Shown here: piece by piece, positions 7,487-13,283 of the stretch
How positions within the stretch are numbered: the stretch's first letter is position 1
Layout of the letters: every line of letters begins with the position of its first letter
Source of the DNA: Verrucomicrobiales bacterium
GTDB taxonomy: Bacteria; Verrucomicrobiota; Verrucomicrobiia; Limisphaerales; SXQI01
Length of the DNA: 13,283 bases
Assembly (NCBI GenBank): GCA_005793025.1
Contig: SXQI01000004.1
Location: 1-13,283 of the forward strand
Reading direction: 5' to 3'
Position numbers and translations under genes: made by a program
Notes under the pieces: generated by a model
What the model was told of the DNA's origin: nothing
What the model saw: only the letters and a program-made list of their open reading frames with translations
The model's database searches: none

Positions 7487-7966
7487 ATGGACACCCTTCT
7501 GAAATTATTGCGGGAAAATGCTTCACTGAAACCCAACGAGCTAGCAGTGATGTTAAGTCGCCCGGAGAGTGAGGTCACGAACCAGATTCGTGATTATGAA
7601 CGTGATGGCGTGATTTTGGGATACCGAACCGTGGTCAACGAGGAGAAGCTAGGGGTGGAACGCGTTCGTGCGGTGATCGAGGTTAAGATCACTCCTGAGC
7701 GTGAGGGTGGGTTCAATCGACTTGCTGAACGAATCGCCAAATACCCTGAAGTTAGCTCCTGCTACCTCATGTCGGGTGGGTATGATCTATTGGTGTTTGT
7801 TGAAGGCAACACATTACGTGAGGTTGCTAGTTTCGTTTCAGAAAAACTGGCAACCATCCAAGGCGTGATTTCAACTGGCACGCATTTTATGCTCAAACCC
7901 TACAAGGAACAGGGAGTCCTAATGGCTAAACCGCCCGTGGAGGAACGGTTGGTGGTAAGTCCCTAA
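7487..7966 (+). CDS. Lrp/AsnC family transcriptional regulator
   Basis: The 159-residue protein has the two-domain Lrp layout. An N-terminal winged helix-turn-helix (about 1-50) runs from LLKLLRENASLKPNELAVML to a recognition-helix region (EVTNQIRDYERDGVILGY). A C-terminal RAM/ligand-sensing domain (about 60-150) carries ERVRAVIEVKITPEREGG, KYPEVSSCYLMSGGYDLLV and the turn GTHFMLKPYKE. Such proteins form dimers or octamers and sense amino acids. The RAM sequence resembles Lrp-like regulators that often sit before a PLP aminotransferase, but here the next gene is a convergent glutaredoxin-like gene, so the target is not evident. No strong ribosome binding site precedes the ATG at 7487. Confidence 0.93.
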   Translation: MDTLLKLLRENASLKPNELAVMLSRPESEVTNQIRDYERDGVILGYRTVVNEEKLGVERVRAVIEVKITPEREGGFNRLAERIAKYPEVSSCYLMSGGYDLLVFVEGNTLREVASFVSEKLATIQGVISTGTHFMLKPYKEQGVLMAKPPVEERLVVSP

Positions 7967-8011
7967 TCGTTAAAGCGGGATCCCGATGAGGATGCTGTAA
8001 CTAAAACTTGG

Positions 8012-8350
8012 TCACCGGTTGAACGGCATCCAAGCGGGTTCTGTGCCATGGGAGGCGCAAGGAGCATTTGTGGGAGCGTCTGGCGTCAGGGTATTCGCTT
8101 GGACGAGGTTGTTGCTGAGAAGGTACGCTTCGACTTCATCTCCGCTGATATCAGGCAGCATGACCCCTGCGATTTCGACGCAGGGACTGAGCATCTGACC
8201 GCTCTTCACGATCATTTCCTGACGTTGAACAGCATCATTGATAATGTCACGGTCTTCGTAGGGGAGGTCATATTTCCGCATAATGGCGCGGACACCCATG
8301 CTCCATCCACAGGAGGGTTTCAAATAAGCAATGATTTTCGGTTTAGTCAT
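8012..8350 (-). CDS. Glutaredoxin-like protein with CGWS active site
   Basis: The 112-residue protein has a thioredoxin-fold glutaredoxin core (about 1-85). It begins KIIAYLKPSCGWSMGVR with active site Cys14-Gly-Trp-Ser17, close to the CGFS site of monothiol glutaredoxins. The presumed cis-Pro is Pro56 in LSPCVEI, followed directly by Cys57, then GVMLPDISGDEVEAYL, equivalent to the helix that caps glutathione. The tail after residue 86 is polar and Pro-rich, with one more Cys. Two roles are possible: thiol redox chemistry with Cys14 and Cys57 acting together, or iron-sulfur cluster handling as in monothiol glutaredoxins. A TTG at 8365 would add five residues (LSCCF), but the ATG at 8350 begins where the fold begins. 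It converges on the Lrp gene with 45 bp between stop codons. Confidence 0.85.
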   Translation of the reverse strand: MTKPKIIAYLKPSCGWSMGVRAIMRKYDLPYEDRDIINDAVQRQEMIVKSGQMLSPCVEIAGVMLPDISGDEVEAYLLSNNLVQANTLTPDAPTNAPCASHGTEPAWMPFNR

Positions 8351-8508
8351 AAAGCAACAGCTCAACTAGGGATAACAGTGCCACAGTTCGACGCTGGTGC
8401 AACCTTGATTGTGAAAACTGCTCAAATAGAGACCTGCGTTTGGATCAAGTGCACTGACGATCGCCTTCCCGAATCCGGAATTCCTGATGGCATGAAAACC
8501 AGAAAGTT

Positions 8509-8534
8509 CAGTAAGAATTACTGAGAATTCTCAG
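8509..8534. repeat. Overlapping palindromes at the 3' end of the GH42 gene
   Basis: CTGAGAATTCTCAG (8521-8534) is a perfect 14-bp palindrome in the last codons of the gene. CAGTAA-GAA-TTACTG (8509-8523) is a second inverted repeat across the stop codon, and the two share three bases. Either could form a 3' hairpin in the GH42 transcript; the minus-strand sequence after it has only interrupted T runs. It may be a weak terminator or an mRNA-end stabiliser. Confidence 0.3.
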
Positions 8535-10650
8535 AAACGACGGCGGTTTCCATCGTCTCTGCTTGCTCTGAGATGGTTGGCGAATGGCTATCCGGTTTAT
8601 TTGAAGCCCGTTCATCGAGCACTAGAACGCCATGGGGAGGCAGGTCATAATTCCCGGAGATGGTTTGCCCGGTAAGGAAATCGTGCATCGGCTTATAAAA
8701 CATCAGTCGAACCGAGGAGTTTTGGTGATTGAGGAGGAAATACACCTTGGTGCCGTCTCGTTCGCGTAAACTGACCTCGATCGAGTCGGGAACCTTGAGC
8801 AACGGAATGACGCTGCAAGTCTGACGCAACCAAGCTACAAGATCATAGTAGAAATACTGGTGACTCAGGGTGCCGATATAAATGGCTCGCCCCAAACCGT
8901 AGGAATTCATGGTGATCGCAGGCCGTCCTGCGTAAAAGTCCTTTGCGTATGTGGCCAAGACTTCGCACTCCTTGGGCTCGATCAGATCGCACCATATTCT
9001 AGCAGGATGAAGATGGCTGGTAGGGAAATTCCCTTTGAATGTGAGATGATTCTCTTCGCCAATAGGAAGCGGATCAAATTCTCGCACCTCCATACCGAAA
9101 AGGTCCGTCAGATTATTCGGGAAGCCGGAATCCGGGACGATATGGTGTTCATCGACTAGGCCCGTATTGCATGTCGCAACGAGTGTGCCTCCGTTTTGGA
9201 CGTATAACTTAAGAAGATCCGCCTCACCTGACGCCAGCATATGCAAAGACGGCGCAAACACGATTTTGTATTTCGAGAGATCTTCTGTTGGTCGGGCAAA
9301 ATCGACCGGAATATTCCGATCGTGTAATGCGCTGTGAAACATCTGCAGATGTTCTCGATAGGCAAATTGTTTGGTGGGTTGGCGAGGAAGTTTTAGGCTC
9401 CAAGCGTTTTCGTGGCTGAAAAGGATGCAGGTCTCGGCCGTCACTCGAGTTCCTTGGATCGCGGGAGCGAGAAGTTTCATCTCTTCCCCAATCTGTTTGA
9501 TCTCTTGGAAAGCGCGATTATCCCCGCGACCGTCGTGGGTTAAGACCCCACCATAAAACTTTTCGGAACCGATCCTCGGCTGCCGCCAGAAGAAATAGAG
9601 AATTCCACTCGCTCCGCGAGAAATCGATTGATAGGTAAACAACCGAACTACTCCCGGACGCACCAACGAATTGACTTCCTGCCAATTCACGTGCCCGGCT
9701 TTTTGCTCAATCACCCAGAACCCAGCGTCGCCATCGGGCGTAGTGATGTCGTGTTTTTTGAGCGAACGCAACATGTCGATTTCGCACGCATTTTCTGCGC
9801 ACCGAGTTTTGATCGTTGCGTTACTATCGACAGAAACGAAATCCAAAACGTCGGCCATGTCGAAATGATCAAAATGCCGGGTCAACGCGCGTAGATTTGT
9901 CGTGACAGGGATCTTCGGTGTCATTTCGCGGAGGATCGAAGCCTGACAACGAATATAGGCGACACAGGTATCGCTTGAGAATCGCATCCAATCCAACACT
10001 AGCGCGGGGTTATGCACCGTGGGTGCGTTCATTGGCATCGGAACTTGGGACCAATCCGTCACCATTTGGCTCCAAAAACGGTTCCCCATCGAGTCGTTCA
10101 TCCGATCGATGGTTTCGTATTTTGCCTCCAACCATGCATGCCAGTCGCGTCGAGTCTCGAGATTGAAAGAAAACTCCGTGCGATGCCCCCCGATGCCATT
10201 ATCCAACTGCCATGCGATCAGTTGCGGATGGTTCCCAAGGGCAGCAGCCTGTGCGCGGACAATTTTACGGGTGTAATCCCAATAAATATCGCTATTTCGA
10301 CAGTAAGCGTGGCGAGTGCCCTCATTGAACCGGAGACCACACTCATCAACAGGAAGGATCTCGGGATGATTTTTAGCCAACCACAACGGGGGTGCCGCAG
10401 TCGGTGTCCCAAGGACGACCTTTATCCCCGCACCCTGCATGACATCCATCGCCCTTCGGAGCCAAGAAAAATCGAATTTGCCTTCCTCGGGTTCGACCAA
10501 TCCCCACGAGAATTCCCCCATTCGAACGACGTTCAGGCCAGCTCCAACCATCAATTCGGCGTCTTTTCTCCAACGGGACTCAGGATCCTCACGAGTTCCG
10601 GCTAACGGAAAGACCCAGTGCTCAGGATGATAATCAACGCCGAAATACAT
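8518..10650 (-). CDS. GH42 family glycosidase (beta-galactosidase-like) lacking the usual acid/base Glu
   Basis: The 710-residue protein has a GH42 TIM barrel (about 1-395) starting MYFGVDYHPEHW, then VVRMGEFSWGLVEPEEGKFDF and GTPTAAPPLWL, followed by a beta-galactosidase middle domain (about 400-625) and a small C-terminal beta domain. The last ~35 residues are a polar tail. The nucleophile is Glu315 in FWVIEQKAGHVNW. The acid/base Glu, normally in a W-Q-x-D-N-E-Y-G motif, is Gly152: IAWQLDNGIGGH. The codon is GGC, with intact frame on both sides, so this is not a frameshift. No signal peptide is visible, so the protein is probably cytoplasmic. It may cleave with another residue or an added nucleophile, act on an activated substrate, or bind sugar without cleaving. 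The gene lies 88 bp after lpxA with its own candidate promoter, and no transporter is nearby. Confidence 0.9.
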   Translation of the reverse strand: MYFGVDYHPEHWVFPLAGTREDPESRWRKDAELMVGAGLNVVRMGEFSWGLVEPEEGKFDFSWLRRAMDVMQGAGIKVVLGTPTAAPPLWLAKNHPEILPVDECGLRFNEGTRHAYCRNSDIYWDYTRKIVRAQAAALGNHPQLIAWQLDNGIGGHRTEFSFNLETRRDWHAWLEAKYETIDRMNDSMGNRFWSQMVTDWSQVPMPMNAPTVHNPALVLDWMRFSSDTCVAYIRCQASILREMTPKIPVTTNLRALTRHFDHFDMADVLDFVSVDSNATIKTRCAENACEIDMLRSLKKHDITTPDGDAGFWVIEQKAGHVNWQEVNSLVRPGVVRLFTYQSISRGASGILYFFWRQPRIGSEKFYGGVLTHDGRGDNRAFQEIKQIGEEMKLLAPAIQGTRVTAETCILFSHENAWSLKLPRQPTKQFAYREHLQMFHSALHDRNIPVDFARPTEDLSKYKIVFAPSLHMLASGEADLLKLYVQNGGTLVATCNTGLVDEHHIVPDSGFPNNLTDLFGMEVREFDPLPIGEENHLTFKGNFPTSHLHPARIWCDLIEPKECEVLATYAKDFYAGRPAITMNSYGLGRAIYIGTLSHQYFYYDLVAWLRQTCSVIPLLKVPDSIEVSLRERDGTKVYFLLNHQNSSVRLMFYKPMHDFLTGQTISGNYDLPPHGVLVLDERASNKPDSHSPTISEQAETMETAVVSENSQ

Positions 10651-10672
10651 AGGCTAAAGGCTTGACACCCGA

Positions 10673-10701
10673 ATCCTACTCCTGATTCAGCCTGAATGCA
10701 A
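10673..10701 (-). promoter_or_regulatory. Candidate GH42 promoter with overlapping palindrome operator
   Basis: On the minus strand TTGCAT (10701-10696) and TAGGAT (10678-10673) are exactly 17 bp apart, giving a start point about 16 bases before the GH42 ATG. The palindrome ATTCAG-G-CTGAAT (10697-10685) overlaps the -35 box and fills part of the spacer, where a repressor would block RNA polymerase. A wider repeat, CCTGA / TCAGG (10681-10685 and 10705-10709), flanks it. Pattern-based inference. Confidence 0.35.
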
Positions 10702-10738
10702 CCGTCAGGTCACAAATCGAATTGTTTCCTTTTACGGG

Positions 10739-11506
10739 TTAACGGGAGATTCCCCGTTCACTTGATTGGACGAAGTTGATGAAATGGAGGACGTCAGGAA
10801 GGGGGGGGACCTCGGCTTCGATTTTACTCAAGGCGTTACTGACGCTGAGTTGTTCCCGGAACATGATTCGGTGGGCTTGCTTGATAGCAGAAATGGTTTC
10901 GTCGCTGAAACCATTTCGTTCTAACCCAATTTTGTTGATCATCCGGATTTCCACTGGGTTCCCATCAGCTAGCATGAATGGGGGGATATCTTGGACGACT
11001 TTGGAACATCCACCGATCATCGAAAATTTTCCGACACGACAAAACTGATGAACCCCAGCGAGTCCTCCGATGATGCAGTTGTCTTCAACCACGACATGTC
11101 CTGCCAAGGTAGCAACATTGGACATGATCACATGGTTGCCAACGACAACATTGTGGGCGATGTGGCAATAGGCGAGGATCTGGTTATGGTTACCAATTCT
11201 AGTAATCTCTCCGTCACCGGTAGCACTGTGAATGGTGACTGATTCTCGAAAGGTGTTGTGGCTGCCGATGACAGTGCGGGTGATGCCACCTTTCCATTTC
11301 AGGTCTTGGGTTTTGAGACCAATGCTGGTGAAAGGAAAAACTTGATTGTGACCCCCAAGTTCAGTGTGACCGTCGATGACCACGTGGGAGTAAAGCTGGC
11401 AATTGTCTCCGAGGCGAACGTCTGGGCCGATGACGCAGAACGGACCGATTTCGCAGCTAGCAGGAACGATTGCTTTCGGATGGATAACGGCCGAGTGGTG
11501 AATCAT
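10739..11506 (-). CDS. lpxA: UDP-N-acetylglucosamine O-acyltransferase
   Basis: LpxA transfers a 3-hydroxyacyl group from acyl carrier protein to UDP-GlcNAc, the first step of lipid A synthesis, in the cytoplasm. The 255 residues are the usual length. The left-handed beta-helix of hexapeptide repeats covers about 1-185, with SIGLKTQDLKWKG (61-73), catalytic His118 in CHIAHNVVVGNH, TLAGHVVV, GGLAGVHQFCRVG and the turn PPFMLADGNPV. A helical C-terminal domain follows, starting at GLERNGFS. The ATG overlaps the lpxC-fabZ stop as ATGA, so the two are translationally coupled. This is the standard LpxC/FabZ-LpxA order, except that LpxC and FabZ are fused. Acyl chain length cannot be read reliably by eye. 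Confidence 0.96.
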   Translation of the reverse strand: MIHHSAVIHPKAIVPASCEIGPFCVIGPDVRLGDNCQLYSHVVIDGHTELGGHNQVFPFTSIGLKTQDLKWKGGITRTVIGSHNTFRESVTIHSATGDGEITRIGNHNQILAYCHIAHNVVVGNHVIMSNVATLAGHVVVEDNCIIGGLAGVHQFCRVGKFSMIGGCSKVVQDIPPFMLADGNPVEIRMINKIGLERNGFSDETISAIKQAHRIMFREQLSVSNALSKIEAEVPPLPDVLHFINFVQSSERGISR

Positions 11507-12855
11507 GCATCCAACAAGACAAAGGTGACTTCCGCCTCACTGGTCACGGTTCCGTTGACGGAACAAACACCTTTAGCTCGGCCCAGTTTTCCACGCATTT
11601 TGACTAGATCAACATCGATAATCAACGTGTCACCAGGGCGAACGGGTGTTCGCCATTTTACACTTTCAGCGGACATGAAATAAGCGATTTTACCCATGTT
11701 CTCGAGCTTCTTTAACATCAAAATGCCGGCTACTTGAGCGATGGCTTCGAGTTGGAGAACGCCGGGCATGATAGGGTGGTTTGGAAAATGACCTTGAAAG
11801 TAACCCTCGTTGATCGTGACATTTTTCAGGGCGGTTATTTTACTCCCTTCAATTTTTGTGACTCGATCTACCATCAAGAATGGATATCGATGAGGAAGGA
11901 TTTTCATCACCTCCATGATGTCCATCAACGGTTCAGAGGCAGGGGTTACGGCGACTTCGGAGCTAGCAGAAGGGGTGGTAGCAGGTGTTGGAGGGGGCGT
12001 AAAAGTTCGACTGGCTAGTAGAGGTTTGCGGCTCTGTGCGAGGATCTGGCGTGCGAGTTCGCAATTGGAACTGTGGCTGGGCTTGATGGCGACTACATGA
12101 CCAGTTAGAGGACGGCCTAGGAGAGACAGGTCACCAACAATATCGAGAATTTTGTGCCTGACAAATTCCTCTGGGTAACGCATCGGTTCATTCGTGAGGA
12201 CAGCGTCATCACGAATGATCACAGCGTTCTCCAAACTACCTCCCTTGATTAATCCATTCTTGATGAGGAATTCGACTTCTTCAAAAAAACAGAATGTTCG
12301 AGCCTCAGAGATTTCGCGTGACCAAGTTTCTGGGTTGATTTCAACGCTAAAGAATTGGGTGAACCTGCCCTGACGATCTGTGCTCGTGCAGGTGATCTTC
12401 AACGTGGGATGGGGAAAAATCGACAAGGTCGTTTCATCTTGTCGAATTTCAATCGGGGCTGAAATCGTCAATGGCTCACGCTTTTCGGCCTGAATTGCGA
12501 TGCCCGCAGATTGGGTCATTCGCAGATATTGCCGAGCACTTCCATCGGCAATGGGTGGCTCGTTCGCATCGATTTCTACGATTGCGTTGTCAATTCCTAG
12601 ACCTGCAAAGGTTGAAAGCACGTGCTCTACCGTATGGATCTTTACGTTCCCCTTCGCCAATGTGGTCGAGCGATTGGTTTCGGAAACATTTTCGATGCGT
12701 GCCTCTACCTCGGGGTGCCCATCAAGGTCTACTCGACGAAACCTAATTCCGGTATTCGGTCCGGAGGGTAGAAACGTCATGGTGACTCGATTGCCACTGT
12801 GCAACCCAACCCCAGAGAAACTCACCGACTTTTTAAGTGTCTGCTGCTGTACCAC
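11503..12855 (-). CDS. lpxC-fabZ: Bifunctional LpxC-FabZ: UDP-3-O-acyl-GlcNAc deacetylase / 3-hydroxyacyl-ACP dehydratase
   Basis: The N-terminal half (about 1-278) is LpxC, the zinc deacetylase that commits the cell to lipid A. Landmarks are SGVGLHSG, KIHTVEHVLS with base Glu77 and zinc ligand His78, RHKILDIVGD with ligands His234 and Asp238, and KPSHSSN with His261. A Pro/Thr/Ala/Ser-rich linker (about 279-309) includes a PPP run (287-289). The C-terminal half is FabZ: ILPHRYPFLMVDRV, GHFPNHPIMPGV with His356, and LEAIAQ with Glu370. The fusion is known from Bacteroidetes and some other phyla. There is no ATG: I chose GTG at 12855, which gives MVQQQTLKKS and matches where LpxC proteins normally begin. 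A TTG at 12891 would add 12 residues. Neither has a clear ribosome binding site. The stop overlaps the lpxA start. Confidence 0.94.
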   Translation of the reverse strand: MVQQQTLKKSVSFSGVGLHSGNRVTMTFLPSGPNTGIRFRRVDLDGHPEVEARIENVSETNRSTTLAKGNVKIHTVEHVLSTFAGLGIDNAIVEIDANEPPIADGSARQYLRMTQSAGIAIQAEKREPLTISAPIEIRQDETTLSIFPHPTLKITCTSTDRQGRFTQFFSVEINPETWSREISEARTFCFFEEVEFLIKNGLIKGGSLENAVIIRDDAVLTNEPMRYPEEFVRHKILDIVGDLSLLGRPLTGHVVAIKPSHSSNCELARQILAQSRKPLLASRTFTPPPTPATTPSASSEVAVTPASEPLMDIMEVMKILPHRYPFLMVDRVTKIEGSKITALKNVTINEGYFQGHFPNHPIMPGVLQLEAIAQVAGILMLKKLENMGKIAYFMSAESVKWRTPVRPGDTLIIDVDLVKMRGKLGRAKGVCSVNGTVTSEAEVTFVLLDA

Positions 12856-12929
12856 GCACTGAGTAAAACAAACGAAGGGGCTGATTGGCAAGCCGGGTTG
12901 TTATTCGCCATGGGGTGTGCAGTGGTGGT

Positions 12930-12958
12930 TTGACAACAATCGTTTCAAAAACCATGAT
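12930..12958 (+). promoter_or_regulatory. Sigma70-type promoter for the YdjY-like gene
   Basis: A perfect TTGACA (12930-12935) and CATGAT (12953-12958, four of six) have the optimal 17-bp spacing. The leader would be about 90 bases. The direct repeat AACCATG occurs at the -10 box and again just after it (12950-12956, 12962-12968), which might be a regulator site. The region also holds the divergent lpxC-fabZ promoter, for which I see no convincing boxes. Confidence 0.45.
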
Positions 12959-13053
12959 TACAACCATGTTCATCTACGTTCGCCGCCGCAACCAACGCAC
13001 GTGCTGGAACGACAGCGGAGTTCGGCAATGCTCCTGAAGAAGGGGCGGCAAGA

Positions 13054-13283
13054 ATGATCAACCATCAGCACAACAAGAAGCCTGCAGGATTTGTGAGATT
13101 GTGTGCGGCACTGACGATGCCCTGCGTTGCGCTCTGCGCGGTCGAGCTCCCTTCAGAGGCTCTTTCCACCAACCGGACAGGATCAGCCGGGGGCGCCACG
13201 AACACCACTCTTCAAGCCGCCTTGCCGAAACTGAAGTTTCCAGGCGTGGCAATCAACGTTCAGGACCGGTGCGTGGATGTGGA
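13054..13283 (+). CDS. YdjY domain protein, exported (3' partial)
   Basis: The frame opens with ATG at 13054 behind a good ribosome binding site, AGGGG (13041-13045) with an eight-base spacer, and stays open to the window end (76 codons). Residues 1-10 are polar and basic, and 12-30 are hydrophobic (FVRLCAALTMPCVALCAV), so it is exported or anchored; the Cys in VALC is a possible but poor lipobox. A low-complexity spacer rich in Thr, Ser, Gly and Ala follows. The segment LPKLKFPGVAINVQDRCVDV (57-76) matches my recall of how YdjY domains begin in PVC-group proteins. The domain's function is unknown. A nine-codon frame (13028-13057) ends in an ATGA overlap with this start and may be incidental. 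Confidence 0.7.
   Translation, partial: MINHQHNKKPAGFVRLCAALTMPCVALCAVELPSEALSTNRTGSAGGATNTTLQAALPKLKFPGVAINVQDRCVDV

Noticed and set aside
8351..8365. TTG start that would add five residues to the glutaredoxin-like protein
   Set aside because: The added LSCCF residues are outside the fold, and the ATG at 8350 begins directly at the first strand.
8048..8524. 158-codon plus-strand frame opposite the glutaredoxin-like gene
   Set aside because: It is antisense to a gene with clear family motifs, and its own sequence resembles no family I know.
10012..10605. 197-codon plus-strand frame opposite the GH42 gene
   Set aside because: It is antisense to the conserved catalytic barrel and has no recognisable domain.
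13028..13057. Nine-codon frame (MLLKKGRQE) ending in an ATGA overlap with the YdjY-like start
   Set aside because: It could be a coupled leader peptide, but it has no ribosome binding site of its own that I can see, and such overlaps arise easily by chance.
13058..13252. 64-codon minus-strand frame at the right edge
   Set aside because: It is opposite the YdjY-like gene, which has a promoter, ribosome binding site, signal peptide and family match.
1..13283. Mobile elements, CRISPR arrays, tRNA genes, att sites
   Set aside because: I looked for transposase-like proteins, terminal inverted repeats, regularly spaced repeats and tRNA-like cloverleafs and found none. Gene content is ordinary chromosomal.

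Overview
The window looks like chromosomal DNA from a member of the Verrucomicrobiota, or the wider PVC group, with an outer membrane. Four things point there: a large secreted cytochrome with the 'Planctomycete cytochrome C' plus DUF1549/DUF1553 architecture next to a DUF1501 partner; a fused LpxC-FabZ lipid A enzyme followed by LpxA; an EF-P with a PGNLRAF tip; and the first part of a YdjY-like secreted protein. This assignment comes from gene content read by eye. No database was searched.

Layout. Positions 1-809 (+) hold the tail of an unidentified gene and a membrane-anchored DUF4230 protein. Positions 834-2349 (-) hold efp and, downstream, a shikimate dehydrogenase (aroE), with a clear intrinsic terminator between them. 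Positions 2498-6903 (+) form a two-gene operon with an ATGA overlap: a ~1000-residue cytochrome c/DUF1549/DUF1553 protein and a Tat-exported DUF1501 protein. Positions 6968-7368 (+) are the RNase P RNA gene rnpB (type A), with a promoter and a possible terminator. An Lrp/AsnC regulator (7487-7966, +) converges on a CGWS-type glutaredoxin-like gene (8012-8350, -). Positions 8518-12855 (-) read lpxC-fabZ, lpxA, then a GH42 family glycosidase. lpxC-fabZ and lpxA overlap by four bases. The GH42 gene sits 88 bp further on, behind its own candidate promoter and operator. The right edge (13054 onward, +) is the start of an exported YdjY-like protein with a good promoter and ribosome binding site.

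How the genes work together. lpxC-fabZ and lpxA carry early lipid A steps, and FabZ also supplies fatty acid elongation. The cytochrome/DUF1501 pair is an export-directed module of the kind very common in PVC genomes; its substrate is unknown. efp, aroE and rnpB are housekeeping. I see no mobile element, CRISPR array, tRNA or phage gene.

The points most worth a second look are changes at functional residues in otherwise well-conserved proteins: the GH42 enzyme has Gly152 where the acid/base Glu is expected; EF-P has Asn32 where the modified Lys is expected; AroE lacks the usual Ser-x-Ser shikimate-binding motif; and the rnpB L15 loop reads GGA rather than GGU. There is also a terminator-like hairpin with a competing fold in the leader of efp. 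Some of these may be lineage-wide traits rather than oddities of this genome.
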